12,134 bases of DNA from Fidelibacterota bacterium. Its GTDB lineage: Bacteria; Marinisomatota; Marinisomatia; SCGC-AAA003-L08; TMED6. Position numbers and translations under genes: made by a program. The DNA lies in the NCBI GenBank assembly GCA_014239355.1, contig JAAZYZ010000047.1, positions 1-12,134 on the forward strand, given 5' to 3'. The notes beneath the pieces are model-generated. The model was not told where the DNA came from and did no database searches. It saw only the letters and a list, made by a program, of their open reading frames with translations. This document shows positions 5,783 to 12,134 of this stretch, piece by piece (the stretch's first letter is position 1; each line of letters begins with the position of its first letter).

Positions 5783-6706
5783 ATGAAATTTACAAAACCA
5801 AAAATTATTATTAGTAAATGTCTAGAGCATGATGCATGTAGATTTGATGGACAATTAATTAATAATAAATATATCAAAAAATTAAAAAAATTTATTAATT
5901 TTAGCACTGTTTGTCCTGAAGTAGAAATTGGCATGGGGATACCAAGAAAACCTATCCGAATAATTCATAACCAAAATGAAGCTATGCTATATCAATCAGA
6001 AACTAATATTGATTTTAGTTCTAATATGAATAGTTTTAGTCAAAACTATCTTTCAAAGGTAAAACAAGTTGATGGATTTATATTAAAGTCTGCATCACCT
6101 TCATGTGGCATAAATAGTACTAAAATATTTCAAAAGAATCATACTAACCCAATAGGAAAGGGAGCTGGATTATTTGCAGCTGAAATAATCAAAAAATTTC
6201 CAAACCATCCAAAAGAAGAAGAAACAAAGTTAAATAATACATTATTAAGAGAACATTTCTTTACATCAATTTTCACAATTGCAGATTTTAGATCTGTTAA
6301 TAGCTTTGATTCACTCTATAAATACCATGCAAAACATAAATATTTATTCATGTCTCACAATCAAACAGTTCTTAAAGATATGGGAAAAATTGCTGCAAAT
6401 GATGACAATCTAAGCATAAAACAAGTAAAGAATAATTATTACGAATCTTTACTAACAATATTTTTAAAAAAATCTAGATATAAAACCAATATTAATACAC
6501 AAATGCATGTTATGGGTTACTTTAAAAAAGAATTAACCTCAAAAGAAAAAAAAATATTTTTAGAAAATTTAGAATCTTATAGAAATAAAAAAATTCCTAT
6601 ATCTAAAATTAATAATATGCTCTATTCATGGATTGTAAGATTTGAAAATGAATATCTAATGAATCAAACCTTTTTCAACCCATTCCCTAATGAACTCACA
6701 GAATAA
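5783..6706 (+). CDS. DUF523-DUF1722 (TudS/YbgA-type) fusion protein, probable [4Fe-4S] desulfidase
   Basis: 307 residues in two domains. Residues about 6-145 are DUF523: S-K-C13-L, C19-R-F-D-G, C44-P-E-V-x-I-G-M-G-I-P-R and S-P-S-C108-G. In characterised DUF523 proteins (TudS) three such cysteines hold a [4Fe-4S] cluster that removes sulfur from thiouracil-type substrates; Cys13, Cys44 and Cys108 are the matching candidates. Residues about 155-301 are DUF1722: Y-H-A-K-H-K-Y-L-F-M-S-H-N-Q (181-194) and a helical C terminus ending F-F-N-P-F-P. This domain order is the same as in YbgA-like proteins, often encoded near photolyases; no photolyase is seen here. Likely role: salvage of thiolated nucleobases or nucleotides in the cytosol. 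It is a single plus-strand gene, divergent from hupE. Confidence 0.85.
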   Translation: MKFTKPKIIISKCLEHDACRFDGQLINNKYIKKLKKFINFSTVCPEVEIGMGIPRKPIRIIHNQNEAMLYQSETNIDFSSNMNSFSQNYLSKVKQVDGFILKSASPSCGINSTKIFQKNHTNPIGKGAGLFAAEIIKKFPNHPKEEETKLNNTLLREHFFTSIFTIADFRSVNSFDSLYKYHAKHKYLFMSHNQTVLKDMGKIAANDDNLSIKQVKNNYYESLLTIFLKKSRYKTNINTQMHVMGYFKKELTSKEKKIFLENLESYRNKKIPISKINNMLYSWIVRFENEYLMNQTFFNPFPNELTE

Positions 6707-6727
6707 AACTTATCTTAATTTTTATAA

Positions 6728-7873
6728 TTACTCTAGGATTAGATTTAAGATTAAAACAACATCTTGCACATTAATTGAACCATCTGTGTTTAAATCAGCA
6801 ATAGTATTATATTGATTTGTTAAAACAAGGTTAACCACTAAAATTACATCTTGAACATTGACCAAGGTATCACCATTAATATCACCAGGTAATTGTTGAT
6901 TACAACTTAAAGTTGTTTGAAAATCAGAAGCTGTACCTGGTATTTCAATCAATGTTTCACAGATATCAACATCACCCATTAAATGATATTTAGCCCATTG
7001 TAAGGCTTTTTCTCTTGGTTCTGATTCATAAGAAGAGCCATGACCGCCACCAGCTACTTCAAATAACATTTTAGTTGTTGTTTCAGGTGTATTGTCATAA
7101 ATATCTTGACCAAGCAAACCATCATACTCAGGAAGTTCACTTAATTCATATTGACCTGCAACTATAAATGTTGGAATATTATGATCTAACATTTCAGGTA
7201 CAAGGCATATACAATAACCGCCATCTTCAGGACACAATTCACAGTCCTCTAAAATAATAGTAGGATTCAAAGCAATACCAGCCTTAATAGAACTAACATT
7301 TGGATGATCGAGAGTTAAAGCAATCTGAGAGGCTCCACCACCCATTGAATAACCAGCTACAATAAAACTATCTGAGTCAATCATATCATAGACTGGAGAT
7401 TCTTGTCGTAAATTTTCTACTTTAATCGTCTCAATCGCATCAATCAAACCCTCCGCTCTTCCAACATGCCATTCATAATATTCATCATTTGGTCCGATAA
7501 TCATAGCAGTAAAACCCCATGATACAAAAAATTCAGCCCAGTCTGCCATTGACGTACTTCCACCACCATAGCCTGGCGTAAAAATTATAGATTTAAATGG
7601 AGGAACTGCATCAATTGGATAATATAAAATACCATTATAATAATCAGGACCATTTCTTAATCCTTGCGATTCATTAATAGTTTCAAAATCATATGGCCCT
7701 AATTCAAAGTCGCCATCGCCATCGCCGCCTCCGCCAATTTCTTGACACTGATTAGTTTCTTCATTCCACTCACAATAATCAGACCAATAAATACAATCAG
7801 CCTGATTTAAATCAGAACATTCTGAATAAATAAAATTAGATAAAATAAAACTTAGTATACATAGATTCTTCAA
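6728..7873 (-). CDS. Secreted cutinase/PET-hydrolase-like alpha/beta hydrolase with dockerin tail
   Basis: 381 residues. Signal peptide about 1-17, a short Cys-rich segment (19-43), a Gly/Asp linker (47-55), the catalytic domain (about 58-300) and two dockerin-like repeats (330-381). The catalytic part follows the polyester-hydrolase plan: G-P-Y (59-61), I-L-Y-Y-P, oxyanion loop T-P-G-Y-G-G (99-104), nucleophile elbow G-Y-S-M-G-G-G with Ser176, A-G-Q-Y-E, and G-G-H-G with His278. The triad acid appears to be Glu243 where these enzymes usually have Asp. Extra cysteines at 211-223 suggest a disulfide loop. The start is a TTG at 7873 with AAAAGGAG nine bases upstream; no in-frame ATG precedes residue 109, so TTG is needed for the signal peptide. 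It is preceded by its own sigma70-like promoter. The family also includes general lipases and esterases, so polyester activity is inferred. Confidence 0.83.
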   Translation of the reverse strand: MKNLCILSFILSNFIYSECSDLNQADCIYWSDYCEWNEETNQCQEIGGGGDGDGDFELGPYDFETINESQGLRNGPDYYNGILYYPIDAVPPFKSIIFTPGYGGGSTSMADWAEFFVSWGFTAMIIGPNDEYYEWHVGRAEGLIDAIETIKVENLRQESPVYDMIDSDSFIVAGYSMGGGASQIALTLDHPNVSSIKAGIALNPTIILEDCELCPEDGGYCICLVPEMLDHNIPTFIVAGQYELSELPEYDGLLGQDIYDNTPETTTKMLFEVAGGGHGSSYESEPREKALQWAKYHLMGDVDICETLIEIPGTASDFQTTLSCNQQLPGDINGDTLVNVQDVILVVNLVLTNQYNTIADLNTDGSINVQDVVLILNLILE

Positions 7874-7882
7874 AAAATAAGA

Positions 7883-7890
7883 CTCCTTTT
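7883..7890 (-). promoter_or_regulatory. Shine-Dalgarno supporting the TTG start at 7873
   Basis: AAAAGGAG on the minus strand ends 9 bases before the TTG. It is the strongest ribosome-binding site among the minus-strand genes and fixes an otherwise unobvious start. Confidence 0.65.
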
Positions 7891-7921
7891 AGATAAATAA
7901 ATTTATATTAAATAATTAAAA

Positions 7922-7950
7922 ATAATACTCTCTTTTACAACCAGTTACAA
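7922..7950 (-). promoter_or_regulatory. Sigma70-like promoter of the cutinase-like hydrolase gene
   Basis: On the minus strand TTGTAA (7950-7945) and TATTAT (7927-7922) are separated by exactly 17 bases. Both hexamers match the -35 and -10 consensus in 4-5 of 6 positions. The site lies in the 92-bp gap after the EEP nuclease gene and about 50 bp before the TTG start, making the hydrolase a separate unit from the DUF1028 operon. Confidence 0.55.
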
Positions 7951-7965
7951 AATTTTTATTAGCAA

Positions 7966-9351
7966 TTAATCTAAAATAAAGTTTACTAATTGTATAATAT
8001 CAAGCACATTTAAGTCTGCATTTAAATCAATATCACATTTTAAATACAAACAATATGAATTATTTGAATATAGAATTTGATTTACTAATGAAATAATATC
8101 TAAAACATTAATTTGATTATCTGAATTAATATCTCCAAATTCTGAATCTTTGCAAAGCGAAAATTCAGTAATAACAGCTCTATGATCTGATGGCCATGGA
8201 TCGCAATCATATATATATGAATCTATTGGGTAAAGTTTTTTACTTAATCCATTCTTAAAATAAATCATATCTATTCTATCATGAATATCCCAACTGTCAA
8301 AATTATTTTTAGGGTAACCTGGTGACCAAGTCAATCCAAGCTTATCATATACTGACGGATTAACCAATCTATAAGAATCATGAAAATTGTTATTTAACAG
8401 AAATACAGATACAGGCCACTCTATTGAAAAACCAAAGTTTTGATTTACATTATCAGAACTCCAATCTAATTTTGAAGGAGTATTATGATCACCAACATAA
8501 ATAGCAGGAAATTGGGGGTTATTAGAAGGATTGTTAATGATTTGATTGTAAATATCTAAATTTTCTAAATATCTAGTAGACAATTCATTTTGAATTATAT
8601 CATCAATTGAACTTCCCTCATATAAATCATAAGGGCCGTATGGATAAGCAGATAAATGAGAAGATACAAATTTAAAAGTATCTATATCGGAAAGAAGTAA
8701 ATCTGCTCCAATTCCATACAAATTATAATCATATATATTAGTAATTGGAAATCTAGATATAATTGAAATATTTGATTGCGAAGGTGTTGAATATAATTCC
8801 TCATACCCATCAAAATCATTAAGGAAAGATTTAATTTCAATAATTGAAGAAGAATCTGTTTCTTGAAACCCTATCACATCTATATCTAAATTAGCTATAA
8901 TTTCAGAAACACGCTCTAATCCACCATTTCCATATTGAGCACTATACCAAGTATTAAATGTCATAACATTAAATGTATCATTAAATTCAGAATTATTAAT
9001 ATCAGTACAACTATCAGAAATAGAAAATGAAGATGAAAAAATTAATTCATAATTATTATCATAAAATAATCTGATTTCATATTCTCCTGTTGGCAATGTT
9101 ATAGGAGAAAAATTGATACTTCCAGATTCTATAAAATTATAATTATTTTGCTGAGTTCCATCTGTATATAACCAATATAAATATTCTTCATTTGATGCCC
9201 CAGATTCAAACACACCAATCCAATCACTTCCATCACTATCAAGACCACTAAAATATACCTCTATATGTTCACCTACCATATAAATGTTTTTGTTTAAAAC
9301 AACATCAACATTTGAATATAAAAAGCCTAATAAAAATATGATATATAACAT
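7966..9351 (-). CDS. Secreted EEP-family nuclease/phosphatase with N-terminal Ig-like domain and dockerin tail
   Basis: 461 residues. Signal peptide about 1-13. Residues 15-112 form a beta-sandwich-like domain with D-W-I-G-V-F ... L-P-T-G-E-Y-E-I-R-L-F, seen ahead of extracellular phosphoesterases. Residues 126-398 are the endonuclease/exonuclease/phosphatase fold: N-V-M-T-F-N133, D-V-I-G-F-Q-E164 (metal-binding Glu), S-H232-L-S, G-D288-H-N290, D358-R-I-D361 and S-D389-H390-R. All key residues of a Mg-dependent phosphoesterase are present. The usual G-D-F-N motif reads G-D-H-N. Likely roles are extracellular nucleic acid degradation or release of phosphate from phosphodiesters. The dockerin-like tail (406-461) has one normal loop; the second (D-L-N-A-D-L-N-V-L-D) is two residues short. 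It starts 5 bp after the membrane protein gene. Confidence 0.87.
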   Translation of the reverse strand: MLYIIFLLGFLYSNVDVVLNKNIYMVGEHIEVYFSGLDSDGSDWIGVFESGASNEEYLYWLYTDGTQQNNYNFIESGSINFSPITLPTGEYEIRLFYDNNYELIFSSSFSISDSCTDINNSEFNDTFNVMTFNTWYSAQYGNGGLERVSEIIANLDIDVIGFQETDSSSIIEIKSFLNDFDGYEELYSTPSQSNISIISRFPITNIYDYNLYGIGADLLLSDIDTFKFVSSHLSAYPYGPYDLYEGSSIDDIIQNELSTRYLENLDIYNQIINNPSNNPQFPAIYVGDHNTPSKLDWSSDNVNQNFGFSIEWPVSVFLLNNNFHDSYRLVNPSVYDKLGLTWSPGYPKNNFDSWDIHDRIDMIYFKNGLSKKLYPIDSYIYDCDPWPSDHRAVITEFSLCKDSEFGDINSDNQINVLDIISLVNQILYSNNSYCLYLKCDIDLNADLNVLDIIQLVNFILD

Positions 9352-9356
9352 ATTAA

Positions 9357-9785
9357 TTAATTACTATTAAGATTATCTGTTTTCCAAAAATATAATGCTC
9401 CTAAAGCAAGTATTGGGTCCAATATTAAAAATGGTAAAGCAAAACCAATTTCAAGCGTTCCTGTAGTAACTATAAATCCTAAAAATAAAGGAACTAATAT
9501 TAATCTATCAAAAACAGTAGCTAAACAAATTGATACTTTATGAGTACGAGCACCAAAATAATAAAAATAACCAACTAGAAATAAAGTAAAGCCAATCACT
9601 TGCAAAAATCCAATTTCTTTTCCCTCAACCATAGGTATTAATCCCAATGATGAATGTAATGTAGGAAAAAAACAAAACGATAATCCAATAAGCATATATA
9701 AAAATGAATTAATCTCTATATATTTAATTAAAGTTGTTTTTTGATCTTTCCCTCTTAAAAACCACTGTTTAAAAAAAATTTTCAT
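9357..9785 (-). CDS. Four-helix integral membrane protein of unknown function
   Basis: 142 residues. A basic N terminus (K-Q-W-F-L-R-G-K-D-Q-K) is followed by four predicted transmembrane helices at about 26-44, 59-79, 83-105 and 112-132, and a short polar tail. It resembles small DUF4345-like bacterial membrane proteins in overall layout, including a conserved-looking I-G-F-x-L-F-L-V-G-Y helix and L-D-P-x-L-A-L-G in the last helix, but I cannot name a family with confidence. No catalytic or metal-binding motif stands out. It sits between two secreted dockerin-tailed enzymes, 10 bp after the DUF1028 gene and 5 bp before the EEP nuclease gene, so it is surely co-transcribed with them. The start has a weak TAGAGA-type Shine-Dalgarno. 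Confidence 0.75.
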   Translation of the reverse strand: MKIFFKQWFLRGKDQKTTLIKYIEINSFLYMLIGLSFCFFPTLHSSLGLIPMVEGKEIGFLQVIGFTLFLVGYFYYFGARTHKVSICLATVFDRLILVPLFLGFIVTTGTLEIGFALPFLILDPILALGALYFWKTDNLNSN

Positions 9786-9795
9786 CTATATTTCT

Positions 9796-10662
9796 CTAAT
9801 TTAATATTGAATTTAATATTAATGTAATATCCTGAATATTTAATCCTTCATCAAAATTCATATCACCATTTTCATCATAAATATCTTCCAATATAAAATC
9901 AACAAGAATAATAAGGTCAATTATATCTAAAGTTCCATCTTGATTTATATCTCCTGTTGGATCTTGATCATATACCCATTGATCATATAGCTCTTGTAAG
10001 AAATCTATTGGCTCCAGACCATCACTAGTATTATTAATATTTAAATCTAATAATAACTCATTTTCATTATCTGAAGGTTCTGCAACCCTTATAAACGCTG
10101 ATAAAGAGGATGTGCCATCATCCAAACATCTAGAGTCTGCACCTGGCATATTAGCACCCTGAAGAGCTGCCATTAATTTATCTGCTAATGTGCCTGCAGT
10201 GGAATTAAAATTATTTTCCATATTGATTAGAACTTCTTCCCTAAGTAGAATATTTCCCTGTATAGCATATGTCGGGCCTAGTATATGCCCCTTATAATCC
10301 ATACAATTTTCTCCTGTATATGCTGCTGATCTACCTCCTTCATATATATCAACAACACCATATTGTCTAATTGATGGATTATTATTCACATCATTTTCTA
10401 CGATATAATCTATAATTTCATCTGGAGATAAACCCTCATTCATTAAATCTGATGCCATAAGCTGATTATAGCCACTCCAATAAGACTGAGTATGTATAGC
10501 TCCTACGCCTGGATGAATATCACTTATAATAATTGAACCTCCAATACATGAAGCACCCGCACTTCCAACTTGGCCATTATTTAAATCAACTGCTACAATA
10601 GAAAATGTCGAATATGTAACTCCAAAAAAAATTACAATTATATATTTAAATAAAAAAAGCAT
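9796..10662 (-). CDS. Secreted DUF1028 protein (Ntn-hydrolase superfamily) with dockerin tail
   Basis: 288 residues. Signal peptide about 1-18 (F-G-V-T-Y-S), then directly T19-F-S-I-V-A-V-D, the hallmark start of DUF1028. Further family blocks are G-V-G-A-I-H-T-Q-S (52-60), E-G-L-S-P-D-E (76-82), R-Q-Y-G-V-V-D (99-105), Y-T-G-E-N-C (115-120), G-P-T-Y-A-I-Q-G-N (129-137) and A-D-S-R (175-178). DUF1028 is grouped with Ntn hydrolases (COG3342), amidohydrolases that use their N-terminal Thr, Ser or Cys as nucleophile. No substrate is established. Signal peptidase cutting after S18 would expose Thr19. Two dockerin-like loops occupy 237-288 (G-D-I-N-Q-D-G and G-D-M-N-F-D-E-G). It is the first gene of the operon with the four-helix protein and the EEP nuclease. 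Confidence 0.87.
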   Translation of the reverse strand: MLFLFKYIIVIFFGVTYSTFSIVAVDLNNGQVGSAGASCIGGSIIISDIHPGVGAIHTQSYWSGYNQLMASDLMNEGLSPDEIIDYIVENDVNNNPSIRQYGVVDIYEGGRSAAYTGENCMDYKGHILGPTYAIQGNILLREEVLINMENNFNSTAGTLADKLMAALQGANMPGADSRCLDDGTSSLSAFIRVAEPSDNENELLLDLNINNTSDGLEPIDFLQELYDQWVYDQDPTGDINQDGTLDIIDLIILVDFILEDIYDENGDMNFDEGLNIQDITLILNSILN

Positions 10663-10808
10663 AACTAAATCTAATAAAAAAAAACTAATAAAAAATTAAT
10701 TAGTGAATCAATTTAATATCTTCTAATTATTTTGTAAATTTAATTTATAAAATACACTACTATAGCAATGAACAGATTAATTATTAAGAAAAATATAGGA
10801 GATTCTTT
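10663..10808. other. Divergent intergenic region with promoters of both flanking genes
   Basis: 146 bp, almost purely A/T, between the DUF1028 gene (minus) and the DUF3303-like gene (plus). On the minus strand TTGATT followed after 16 bases by TATTAG is a weak promoter candidate. On the plus strand several overlapping A/T-rich -10-like hexamers occur around 10746-10766, but no pair can be chosen. I see no convincing operator, riboswitch or small gene. Confidence 0.35.
10796..10802 (+). promoter_or_regulatory. Shine-Dalgarno of the DUF3303-like gene
   Basis: TAGGAGA, with its AGGAG core 7 bases before the ATG at 10809, is a canonical site that fixes this start. Confidence 0.65.
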
Positions 10809-11093
10809 ATGTTATTTCATATAACACATACTCATGAGTATTCAACATGTATGGCTCATGATGAAAAAAATAAAACAAAATTTTCACAAACAATTTCAAA
10901 TGCTGAAAAATTAGATGTGAAGGTCCACGGAGTTTACGCTGATCCTCCAGGCCATCAAATTTTTATAATAGTTGAAACTAATACAATGGAGCAGATAGTT
11001 AAATTTTTAGATCCCATTATAGATTTCGGTGATTATGATATTCGCCCTGTTTTAAATTTTTCAACAGCAGTTGAAAGTCTAAGCAATAATTAA
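10809..11093 (+). CDS. Small DUF3303-like protein (dimeric alpha-beta barrel type)
   Basis: 94 residues, cytosolic, no signal peptide. It begins M-L-F-H-I-T-H-T-H-E-Y-S-T-C, close to the M-L-F-x-V-x-H-T-H-x-P-E-x-C opening of DUF3303-type proteins. It continues with V-K-V-H-G-V-Y-A-D-P-P-G-H (38-50), a beta strand I-F-I-I-V-E-T (51-57), a helix (M-E-Q-I-V-K-F-L) and a last strand around I-R-P-V. This layout resembles ferredoxin-like dimeric barrels. The His/Cys cluster at the N terminus (His4, 7, 9; Cys14) could bind a metal, but no function is established. It is a single plus-strand gene with a good Shine-Dalgarno, between minus-strand genes. The family call rests on the N-terminal motif and size and is less certain than the ORF itself. 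Confidence 0.72.
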   Translation: MLFHITHTHEYSTCMAHDEKNKTKFSQTISNAEKLDVKVHGVYADPPGHQIFIIVETNTMEQIVKFLDPIIDFGDYDIRPVLNFSTAVESLSNN

Positions 11094-11118
11094 GATATAA
11101 AAAAATAATTATTATTAC

Positions 11119-11143
11119 TTTCCCTTGATAAATCAAGCGGAAA
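11119..11143. terminator. Hairpin between convergent DUF3303-like and acetyltransferase genes
   Basis: TTTCC-CTTGA, loop TAAA, TCAAG-c-GGAAA gives a 10-bp stem with one bulged base. It includes the stop codon of the acetyltransferase gene (11133-11135). On the minus strand it is followed after some A/T-rich bases by a seven-T run, so it may end that transcript; on the plus strand a U-tract is missing. It is the most GC-rich hairpin seen in any intergenic part of the window. Confidence 0.45.
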
Positions 11144-11648
11144 AAAGATGGGTCTCATAGGTTCGTGTTTCGCCATTAATTTCTAATTCATCTAGTTCAC
11201 CAACATATTTAAAATTAAGTCTTTTAATTAATCTGATACTTCTATCATTATTTGGAAGTATCCCCGCTCTAATTTCCTTAATTCTTAAATTTTTTATAAC
11301 ATAAGCATTAGTTAATTTTAATGCTTCATACATTAAACTTTTACCTTCAGATGATTTTGAAATTGAAAATCCAAGCCAACATTTATTGTTTTTTATCTTT
11401 GTATAGTTACAATGTCCAAGCATTTTTGTTTTTTCTTTATCAACTATAACAAACTGTGCCGATTCACCATTATTAACTAATTTTAATTGTTCATTAATTT
11501 TATTCTCTTGGTATTTAAAAGTATAAAATCCTTTTGGAGTTGTTGGGTGCCATATTTCTAGATGTTCTTTATTTGACAAATAATAGTCTACACGAAGTTG
11601 GGTGTGATTTATGTTTAATACTTCTATATTAAAAATTTTAGATTGCAT
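11133..11648 (-). CDS. GNAT N-acetyltransferase, RimJ/RimL type
   Basis: 171 residues, normal for RimJ/RimL-like enzymes, which move an acetyl group from acetyl-CoA to protein N termini or small amines in the cytosol. Seen features: M-L-G-H-C-N-Y (76-82) and W-L-G-F-S-I-S (91-97) on the core strands; the acetyl-CoA loop region S-S-E-G-K-S-L-M-Y-E-A-L (99-110), where the usual second Gly is Ser; I-R-A-G-I-L-P-N-N-D-R-S-I-R-L (126-140); and R-L-N-F-K-Y-V-G-E (143-151), the family's K-L-G-F-x-x-x-G-x-x ending. The substrate is unknown. It starts 15 bp after the nitroreductase stop with no obvious Shine-Dalgarno, so it is probably co-transcribed with it. Confidence 0.88.
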   Translation of the reverse strand: MQSKIFNIEVLNINHTQLRVDYYLSNKEHLEIWHPTTPKGFYTFKYQENKINEQLKLVNNGESAQFVIVDKEKTKMLGHCNYTKIKNNKCWLGFSISKSSEGKSLMYEALKLTNAYVIKNLRIKEIRAGILPNNDRSIRLIKRLNFKYVGELDELEINGETRTYETHLFSA

Positions 11649-11663
11649 TAATAATTATTAAAA

Positions 11664-12134
11664 TTATTTCCACTTTTTGACAAATTGATTTATATCAATA
11701 TCAGGAATTTTTTTAGGTTCTCCAATTGGAGTTCCCACATATAGATAACCTAAAATTTTTTGATTTTTATTAAAGTTAAAATATTTTCCAATTTCGTCAT
11801 TTAATGATAAAATACCAGTACGCCAAATCGCTCCATAATTTAAAGCATTAAGAGCCAATAATATATTTTGAGTAGCACTAGCAGTAGAAAACATTTGTTC
11901 TATATCAGGGACTTTAGGATGCTCTTTTATATTAGTAATAAGTATAAGAATCATTGGGGCTCTATAAGGAGCATTTTTATATTTTTTAAGAGTTAAATCA
12001 TCGATATCTTCTTTTGTATCTTTTAGATATTTAACAAATATCTTAGATAATTTATCAAGACCTTTTCCTGTTACTTCTATAAAATGAGATGGTCTAAGCC
12101 ATGCATGATCTGGAGCTCTTAAAGCTGCTTTATA
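11664..12134 (-). CDS. YdjA-like NAD(P)H nitroreductase, 5' end cut by right window edge
   Basis: The minus-strand frame is open from the window edge to the stop at 11664 (156 residues seen). An internal ATG at 11954 could be mistaken for the start, but the 60 codons before it continue the family sequence. Recognised blocks are R-A-P-D-H-A-W-L-R-P-S-H-F (residues 6-18 of the visible part), A-P-x-R-A-P-M-I-L-I, E-H-P-K-V-P-D-I-E-Q, S-A-T-Q-N-I-L-L-A-L-N-A-L-N-Y-G-A-I-W-R-T-G, and L-G-Y-L-Y-V-G-T-P. These are typical of the small FMN-dependent nitroreductases related to E. coli YdjA, which reduce nitro or quinone-like compounds with NAD(P)H. About 25-30 N-terminal residues should be missing. 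It ends 15 bp before the acetyltransferase. Confidence 0.9.
   Translation of the reverse strand, partial: YKAALRAPDHAWLRPSHFIEVTGKGLDKLSKIFVKYLKDTKEDIDDLTLKKYKNAPYRAPMILILITNIKEHPKVPDIEQMFSTASATQNILLALNALNYGAIWRTGILSLNDEIGKYFNFNKNQKILGYLYVGTPIGEPKKIPDIDINQFVKKWK

Noticed and set aside
6707..6727. Terminator between the convergent DUF523-DUF1722 and cutinase-like genes
   Set aside because: Only a six-pair A/T stem (ATAAAA with TTTTAT) can be drawn here, which is expected by chance in such A/T-rich DNA.
11664..11954. A separate 96-residue protein starting at the ATG at 11954
   Set aside because: The frame continues upstream without a stop to the window edge and that part carries nitroreductase motifs, so the ATG is internal.

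Overview
The window is very AT-rich and bacterial. Its clearest hallmark is a set of secreted proteins ending in paired EF-hand-like dockerin repeats (GD-x-N-x-D-G ... N-V-x-D-V-x-x-L-V-N-x-I-L), several with short Cys-rich modules just after the signal peptide. Together with the codon bias and the Cys-rich tags, this best fits Candidatus Marinimicrobia (SAR406) or another marine lineage of the FCB group. That placement is inference from style; no marker gene is present.

Layout from left to right. (1) A minus-strand run from 1842 to the left edge: a small predicted envelope beta-strand protein, a Cys-rich dockerin-tailed protein, a Blc-type lipocalin (ATGA overlap) and a SemiSWEET transporter cut by the window edge. 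(2) A divergent intergenic region (1843-1996) with a Fur-box-like palindrome, then a plus-strand heme oxygenase. It converges on a bacterioferritin-like protein; a shared hairpin between them holds both stop codons. (3) A minus-strand unit of a TetR regulator overlapping a secreted PHB-depolymerase/feruloyl-esterase-like hydrolase (dockerin tail), with the ferritin 23 bp downstream. (4) A HupE/UreJ metal-transporter-like protein with a natural His tail, divergent over 35 bp from a DUF523-DUF1722 (TudS/YbgA-type) protein. (5) Minus-strand secreted enzymes: a cutinase/PET-hydrolase-like alpha/beta hydrolase with a TTG start and its own sigma70-like promoter, then an operon reading DUF1028 Ntn-hydrolase-like protein, four-helix membrane protein, EEP-family nuclease/phosphatase. 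All three secreted enzymes carry dockerin tails. (6) A plus-strand DUF3303-like small protein, then a minus-strand YdjA-like nitroreductase (cut by the right edge) and a RimJ/RimL-type acetyltransferase.

Two themes emerge. One is iron handling: a Fur-like site, heme oxygenase, a ferritin and possibly HupE. The other is a set of five exported proteins, four of them predicted hydrolases for polyesters, nucleic acids or phosphoesters and amide-like substrates, each with a C-terminal dockerin-like tail and no cohesin or scaffoldin nearby. I see no RNA genes, CRISPR arrays, insertion sequences or phage genes. No gene-free stretch exceeds 300 bp; the longest is about 155 bp.
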